Source of the DNA: Siniperca chuatsi
Taxonomy: Eukaryota; Chordata; Actinopteri; Centrarchiformes; Sinipercidae
Length of the DNA: 64,000 nucleotides
Direction of reading: 5' to 3'
Assembly: GCF_020085105.1 (NCBI RefSeq)
Contig: NC_058042.1
Location: forward strand, 25,924,001-25,988,000
Part shown: positions 57,166 to 64,000 of the stretch, one piece after another
Layout of the letters: each line of letters begins with the position of its first letter
Numbering within the stretch: position 1 is the stretch's first letter
Program-made: the position numbers and the translations under genes
The notes under the pieces: generated by a model
The model's input: the letters and a program-made list of their open reading frames with translations, nothing else
What the model was told of the DNA's origin: nothing
Database searches by the model: none

Positions 57166-58779
57166 TGTGTATAACCTACATATGGTTTGTCGTCATAATA
57201 CGGGGGGGATGGGGGAGATGGGGATGTCGTAACATATATTACCATGTATGACATTTAATTAACAAATCCTTAATTAACATTTAATTGTCTGTTAATTACT
57301 TAGGCTATATGTGGATAATATCCTGTTTAATGCATAAAAGTGCGTGGTGCCTTCCAACAACTGATAAGACAAAGCTTTAACATGGGATAATTTAACTTAA
57401 AACTGTATTAATCCATCAGAAAGAATTATGATAAAATAGGGTGGGAGTGGAGTAAAGTTTTGCACCTTGAACACAAACAACCTGCCCCCTCTTACAGAAG
57501 ACTTTAAGACAAGAGAAACTTCTTGTCCTCAAACTTTCACCTCTTATGTCTCTTCTCCGTTGCTCTTCAAGAGGGGGGGATGCGACAACACCTGACTGAA
57601 TGATGAGGCCCAACAAGCCTCAACTGACCCGCAGAGGGACCAAAGGCACACAGAACATGTTGGAAAAATGCTGATATCCAACAACTCTGAAAGAAAGAAG
57701 CCTGCTAAAAGGAGCCTGTGCCATTTCTGAGATCTAACATGCCAAGGTTAGAAAAGAACAAACCCTGGGCTCTACACACCGGCAACATGATGCAGAGAAG
57801 GCGAAATAGAGAGACAGAGAGATGGAGGGAAAGAGACTCAAAAACTTAACTCTTAAAAAGAAACTTTTACGTTCCTAAACTGCTGTTACCAGGTTAAAGA
57901 ATCCTGCTCCACTCTTCTGCAGCACCTGAGTCCTAAGGAGGACTGAAATGAACTTTAAACTCAGCTAACAGCTGGTAGACGCTCACACCGTGTTGCCATC
58001 ACAACCAAACGTCATCACCCTAATTATGGAAGGAGAGGCATCCGACTTGAGACAAAGTCGTCCCGTGGGACCGACAGCGCATTCTGAGACATGTAAGACT
58101 GGGGAGTTTCATCCGGAACCAATCACAGAGTGCCCCAGAGAAATGGCACTGCTTCTCCTCTCCTTTCCCCTCCAGGACAACGCCTGCCCTGCTCAGCCAA
58201 AACTCAGGTGAAAGAATAGAAAGTATTCCTGTATGGGGTTTAAAGCTTTAGCTTAATAAGAACATTTAGGAAACATAGATAAAAAATTAGGATCTCCCAT
58301 CAATATAGGTATGATAGCTAGACTGCTTTCCAAGTTAACCATTCACTGCAATATGTGGTATCAATCGGTCATTCAGTCATCCATTTATTAATTATTCATT
58401 GCTGTATTCATATCATTCATTCATGGTTGCATTTATCCGTTCATTTGTGTGTCTAGTAGTTATTAGTTTGTTTGTGCAGTCTAGTAGTTATAGTTGTGTG
58501 TGTGTGTAGTTACTTAAGAAAACATTTATAAAACTGGTTATTGTGTGTTTGTTTGTATTAAATATTCTGGTCACTGTCCTGAGACAAGCACTCTGTACTT
58601 CAGATGGAGACTAAATTGATTATTAATTTATTTATTTATCAATTAATTATTATAAATAAAGATTTATAAAGAAAACAAGATTTTCTCTTTGTAAAGGAGT
58701 GGGCCCAGGGTGAGTGTAAACATGCTCCTTCCTCCTACCAAAATTAAGGTAATTTGATATGATCAGTTTTATGCATTTA
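57166..58779. other. Unassigned region
   Basis: Between about 57540 and 58700 the composition is less AT-rich, with G-runs (GAGGGGGGGATGCGACAAC) and a C-rich open frame (57990-58211) with no homology I recognise. Might be LTR sequence of a retrotransposon, but no second LTR is seen. The segment at 58640-58680 is an AT-rich low-complexity run. Confidence 0.4.
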
Positions 58780-58925
58780 GACCTTTAATCTGCTACAACA
58801 GGTCGCAAGTCACAGGGCTCATATGTAGACAGACAACCATTTACCTATGGGTAGAGTTGCTGGTTCGAACCCAGGACCTTCTCGCTGTGAGGCGACAGTA
58901 CTAACCACAGAACCACAATGCCATC
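58780..58925 (-). repeat. SINE-like tRNA-related repeat, minus orientation
   Basis: The minus strand reads TGTGGTTCTGTGGTTAGTAC, TGTCGCCTCACAGCGAGAAG, GTCCTGGGTTCGAACCAGCA, with a perfect B-box GGTTCGAACC. The part beyond (CACCTATGGG-like) also occurs in this common fish repeat. No cloverleaf could be made, so it is a repeat and not a tRNA gene. Confidence 0.6.
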
Positions 58926-61230
58926 ACCTTACCTTGTAGATTAAGGTAGAGAGAATCAAACTTGACTGCCTGAGATGGGGTCTTAGACTTCTGAGCCCTG
59001 CCTTATGTACATACAGGTGATGGAGGGCTTGTTGAATGGTTAAAGAGTGGCATCTACGCAGGCATTCCACTGGCTTAACATAGTTTTGGGTTATCTCTGG
59101 CTTTTCCCTTAAGTTGTGTGTTGGGTAGAATCCAGGTTATTTTACTTCCCTTTGTGTCTCAATTCTACACAGAGGTCAAAGCCAGGTCTTGTCCACCAAT
59201 AACTTGCTATAAATGCTCTGACTTCAGACAGCTCTAAAGCTTCCCAGTCAATATACTGTATGTGCCAAGAAGATCTCTTTGGCAAAATAATTTCTTGAAG
59301 GAGTAGTACGTACAAGACATTTTGTGTGCCCCAACTGTCCCTACCCAGATAGTAAGTGAACTTTCTGATTGATTACTTTTCTTTTCAGATAAGATCAAAA
59401 CTCACAATTGTGAATATATAAAAAACCATATTTTCATTAATCCTCAGTTCCTTCTTGTCTTGAAGTGCTTTTAATCCTGAAAAGGCATTATCAGTGTTCC
59501 TTACTTTTTGGCTTTAAAATTCATCCATTTTGTTTGTTTTTGCAGTTAACACTATTCCTTGCTAACCTAGTTTCTATTAATTGTAAATGTGCAATCCATA
59601 CCTTCTTATACTGTGAAAAGGGACAAAAATAAGTACAGGTACTTAAAAATGTTAGCGTGATGTCAATGTATGTTATTGTTCCACAATGCAATGCACAACA
59701 AAAATGGAGGAGCTACTCATAGCTGGACAAATTTAAAAAAGATATTGGTCATTGGTGAGCTCAGACAATATCTTGGAGAACAAAAAGTAAAGTATTGCAT
59801 TACATTTATTTGTGTACATTAAGTGATTATGATTTTAATTAATGCAATTTTACTTCATGATTTTAATTGATTTTAGTTTATACTGTATATTGCTGATATA
59901 GAGTGTACATTTAGGACACGGGTAAGTCATTGGAATCAGAAAATGTATCACTTTTGGTATGCTACAGCAGATTCTTCCTAGCAAGACTTAAGCAGAACCA
60001 GTGTTTAAAACATAGTATTATGTCAAAACACATGTGTTGCACGTATTACTACAATTATGTATTATGCAGTAAAGGTTTTTGGAAGTAGCCTACTTCTTCA
60101 AGAGTAATTGATGAACGTGGAAACCTGGCATGTGTGCAGCAGATGATCATGAACAATAGTAGCTTAGCCAGCAAAGGACATTGAAGGCCCGTATGCCAGT
60201 GGCACAGCAGGCTAGCGAAGGGAGAGCCAGTGGAAAGGCATGGTCAGCCACTGTAAAACTCAACAGAGTTAGACAAGAGGGACCCATACCTGAAAGTCTC
60301 TGACATTGACAACTGACATTAAATCAGAGCACATGGTCTTCAAGTGTGAGTAGAAGAAATTTAACTTTATTACCATAGTGTGAATACTTCAGACTTCTTC
60401 ATAGATAATTGTCACTCACGTTCAACAGGACATTGGTATTGTAGACAGTATTTTTGTAAACATAGTCCAGGAAAGCCAGGGTGTATTTGTCCACATTCTT
60501 ATGTGAAAAGGTAGCCCAGGGTTACACTGAAGAATATTTCTAAATAGTTCATCTTAGCTATACATCGAACACCATGTTATGACTGTGGACAGTTACGCTT
60601 AAAATACTTTACATTCACGTTTTGTTATAAACAATTTGATAAATACAAGATTAGATATAACAAAAGAATATATTTATTTATCTTCATATATATTCCACAT
60701 ATATTTGATTTTTTCTTTGTGGCTTTATTCCTTTCAGTAAGGGTCTGTTATGATTCAACGTTAAAATTCAACTTCATTACAATAAATAAAAAAGAGAAAC
60801 AGAATAAGATAATCAAAAACATTCCTAAAGAAACATATTGGCACTTCTATGGTGATGAAAAAGTGGAACATCACAAGATATGGTTCAAATGAAAATATAT
60901 GAGTTGTTATCATGCATTTAACATAATAGTTAATATACACTGCAGTGAAAGAGGCATTTGACAATTGTCACTCCTCTATGTACTGTACACTAACAGCATA
61001 CTGTATGGTTGGAAATAAAATCCCAGTACACACACACACACACACGATCTCTTTCTCTCGCTGTCTCTTTGGAGGAAAAGCCACAGATATTCCTCAGAAG
61101 CACTAAACAGACAAAAATGTGTTAAGGAAAAGTCACACAACAATAATACAAAACTAACAGTTATGCCATTTGTTTTGCTGAATTTTTCACCTTCAGTAAG
61201 CAGCCTTTCTTTGAGATTAAGGCCTGGTTG
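58926..61230. other. Intergenic region, nothing recognised
   Basis: About 2.3 kb, with a short (CA)n at 61028-61044. No gene found. Confidence 0.6.
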
Positions 61231-62655
61231 CAGTGTTTCCCCTAGGATTTTTTCCAGCAGCGGTGCTGAAGTGCGTGAGTTTTATTTTGCACTGCCGGAA
61301 GATATTTAGCACATCCGCTGTGTTTTGTGTACACATATTGTACACAGTTGTAGATGTCAGATTACGTTTAGTAAAATGCTCAGTTTAGCTAATCAAAACA
61401 TAACAGAAAACATAGCTTACACCATCTAGGCATAGAACGTTACATTTATTAATGAACCATGAATTTGATCCGATATTTGCTACTGACGTTTCTACCCCAG
61501 GACCACCCCCAATACGCCCACAAGTGGGACATTTTAACAGCGAACTGATGTAAAGTTATGCCGAATTCATCGCTTTCAGTGTGTGTGAGTTGGCACAGTG
61601 TGGAATTTAATATTTTCGGATAATATAGTTTAGTGGTCCTTAAGACATCTGATCCTTTTGATATATAGCCTATGTTCTCTCTGACTATGCAGTTAGCTCA
61701 AGAGCGTAACATTGGTTTGAAAAGTCGGGGGGACACAATAAAACGGGTCTGGGGGTCTTCCCTCAGAAAAAAAAAAGGATTTGAATATTATTTTCTGCAT
61801 TTCTACATGGTTTTCAATTAGGGATATAAGCTGTACTTTGAAGAATAGGACTGTGGCACATTATTTCTGGCACTATCAACAGATAATGTTCCATTTGCAA
61901 CTTCAATCACAACATATAAGAAATGTAGCAAATTATGAAAAAATATATGTATATATATTTATATATAAGTCACATACTGTAAATGAATGTGTTAGCTAGT
62001 TAACATGCCTTTTTTACTCCCTTTTCATCAACCAACTAATGTTTTCTTTTTTTCTTTTAAAGAAAAGCATACAATTTTGCCGGTGCCATCAAATTATTGT
62101 AAAATAAGCACATTGGTGATCCGGTGACATACACCGGGGTAGTAGTCTAATCAAGGGGACCCAACGTTAGAACATTGGATGCTAGAGAGCTACCACAGCA
62201 TTTTGCTGGATTAAAAAAAGTGGGGAGGACAAAAACAGGATTTCGAAGACATGTCCCCCCAGATCCTAGTGAATGTCACGCCGTTGAGTTAGCTAAATAA
62301 CAGACTTTCCATAAAGACAAAGACGGTACCCCCTTTGATAAAGCAGAGTGGCCTACCTTCGAGCTGTTCCACGTCATCTCTAAGTCTTCACTGAACTTTG
62401 TTGTAATAGGTATGTAGCGAGACCAGCGGAGCCTTCGTTGCCGCCAACTGTGTTTTTGAATGACTAATAACAGACTGCTAAATGGTGCCAATGTCTAAGA
62501 GTGTTTGATTTATAATCCTCGCTCGTCCCCAACTCTGACTGCTTAAAGTAGAGATAGCGAGTTTATTGCGTATGGGAAGATTTTTATGTAGGAGCAGTGC
62601 TAATCATTTTTCAGCGGCACTGCACCGCTGTTGAATGCATATAGGGGAAACACTG
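61231..62655. mobile_element. Non-autonomous hAT element (1425 bp)
   Basis: The left end CAGTGTTTCCCCTAGGATTT and the right end (reverse complement CAGTGTTTCCCCTATATGCA) share their first 14 bases and, further in, AGCAGCGGTGC versus AACAGCGGTGC. TGGTTG directly flanks both termini (61225-61230 and 62656-62661), a partial target duplication shorter than the usual 8 bp. The interior has no transposase. Two stretches near 61730-61760 and 62220-62265 rich in GGGGGGACA/TGTCCCCCC may be ends of a nested element. Confidence 0.78.
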
Positions 62656-64000
62656 TGGTTGTGAGTCTGGCCTTTCAAAGCATGAGAGGTAAATGTAGCC
62701 TGCCTCAGTTATTTTAAAGCTCTGGAGTGATACATGCATTATTCCCTTTTCTGTAACAAAATGTGACACAAAAGCATTACATCAGGCCTGTTTTCTCTTT
62801 CTTAAGGAGCTTGGCCTGAATGCACTGTTGGCCTTCAGCTGTCTGACTTCATTGTCAAAGGACTGGGTCAAATCGAGAGATTGCCATCCACAAACTGTGG
62901 TTTGATTTGGTGGGTTCCTGAGTCAACACAGTTTATTTCATTTCTTCCTGTACGGACTGTAAGAAACATGGAGTGTCTCGCTTGATAAGGCACTGACACA
63001 GATAAGCCACTCTTGCCATCAGAATGGCAAAAATAGACTTTCTTCCAATATTAACGTAATAATAAATAATCATAGTCCTAACAAAATTTCAAACATTTAA
63101 AACTTTGGGTCCCCTGTATAGTAATACATGGGGAAATTGGATTGTTTTGCTTTTAATTTCACTTTCTGTCCCTTCCAGGAGATATTAGTCACATGACAAA
63201 CTATACAAAATCATAATGAAAGTTTTGATTACTTAAAATAGTATATAAAAACTGTAATGATGTCCATGGGCAAATAACAGTACATTTTCCCCATGGGGTA
63301 CCCGTCCCTTATGAGCTCAAGCTGTTGAATGGTTTCAAAATGTTAACAGGTATAACTCTGAAATCAAAGTGCTTGAAGCTATTGTTGACAACAAAGGCCT
63401 TGGGTAGTAAATGCACAGGGAGAAGAGGGAGGCTGCTGAGAGAGGTTGGAGCCTGTTGCTTTCCTTGTCTGTCCGACCACTGGTGGCACACAGGAACTCC
63501 AAACACCAGATGTGAGGATGGACGAGGGAATTCTGGGTATTTGTCATCAGATGGCCAACCAGTGCCTGAGCTGGAAAAGAAAACAAAGTCTTGGGTATGG
63601 TTTGTGACTTAATGTCACAAATTTACTTATTTTATTCAATTCTAACTGCTTTGGTTGAAACTTCTTTTCTTGCTTACTCAGTGATGCCTGCTTTTCTCCT
63701 TGGTAAAAATGTAATTTACAGTAGTCGTTTTATCTTCATGTGTTGTTTCTGTAAGCCACTCTTTAAAAGACCTACATCCAAAAGTATTCTCTGTCTTTTT
63801 TGCCTACTTTTCAAATTGTTAATTTTGATACATTAGCAATAGTCTTAGCACAAGTCGATTCACAAATAATTGAATGTGTTCAAATCCAGATTGATTGCAG
63901 CCATTTAGTCAGTTCAAATTAACATTTGCTCTTACTGTGAACTGCCGTATATTTCCCTCAGCCACCAAATGATGTTCATGTTCTGGAGTGATGCAATAGG
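62656..64000. other. Right end of window, nothing recognised
   Basis: No coding exon with splice-site support was found. The open frame at 63325-63612 has no recognisable domain. A purine-rich GGGAGAAGAGGGAGGCTG run lies near 63420. Confidence 0.6.

Noticed and set aside
58850..58880. tRNA gene on the minus strand
   Set aside because: The B-box is perfect but no cloverleaf or acceptor stem pairs; the surrounding sequence is a common repeat.
63325..63612. 95-codon open frame near the right end
   Set aside because: No domain, no splice context, and an equally long frame on the opposite strand.

Overview
This window is vertebrate nuclear DNA, almost certainly from a teleost fish. It contains two intact multi-exon genes with GT-AG introns, a coding density of only about 7 percent, many microsatellites, and a dense layer of fish-type transposon relics (L2-like LINEs, tRNA-derived SINEs, hAT, Harbinger and TTAA-type DNA elements, a Ty3/gypsy remnant). 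There is no bacterial-style gene organisation.

Region 1 (about 1-8.6 kb): a membrane dipeptidase gene of the DPEP2/DPEP3 type on the plus strand. Ten coding exons join in frame to give 439 residues with all zinc ligands, a signal peptide and a GPI-type C-terminal tail. Its intron 5 carries an antisense LINE fragment.

Region 2 (about 10.1-31.7 kb): slc12a4, the K-Cl cotransporter KCC1, on the minus strand. Twenty-four coding exons join without a phase error into 1094 residues, and both WNK-pathway threonine sites are present. Intron 1 is about 9.7 kb. The two genes converge tail to tail across about 2.4 kb. Intron 15 is mostly one decayed Harbinger transposon that still shows its Myb/SANT-like accessory ORF.

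Region 3 (about 31.7-64 kb): I found no host gene. The ground is covered by transposon remains: a TTAA-flanked MITE, a 686-bp hAT-like element, a LINE endonuclease relic, a paired-terminus element, a 1.4-kb hAT element, a Ty3/gypsy deletion derivative, an hAT transposase pseudogene related to ZNF862-like genes, an hAT deletion element of the ZMYM1/DUF4371 type with both ends and target duplication, a SINE with an 11-bp target duplication, two RT-bearing LINE fragments, and a further 1.4-kb hAT element.

The two host genes do not form a pathway. One cleaves dipeptides and leukotriene D4-type substrates at the cell surface; the other exports K+ and Cl- for cell-volume control. I did not find a convincing undescribed system. 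The most informative findings are the well-delimited transposons, a 35-bp-stem hairpin in slc12a4 intron 1, and an upstream ATG that overlaps the slc12a4 start codon.
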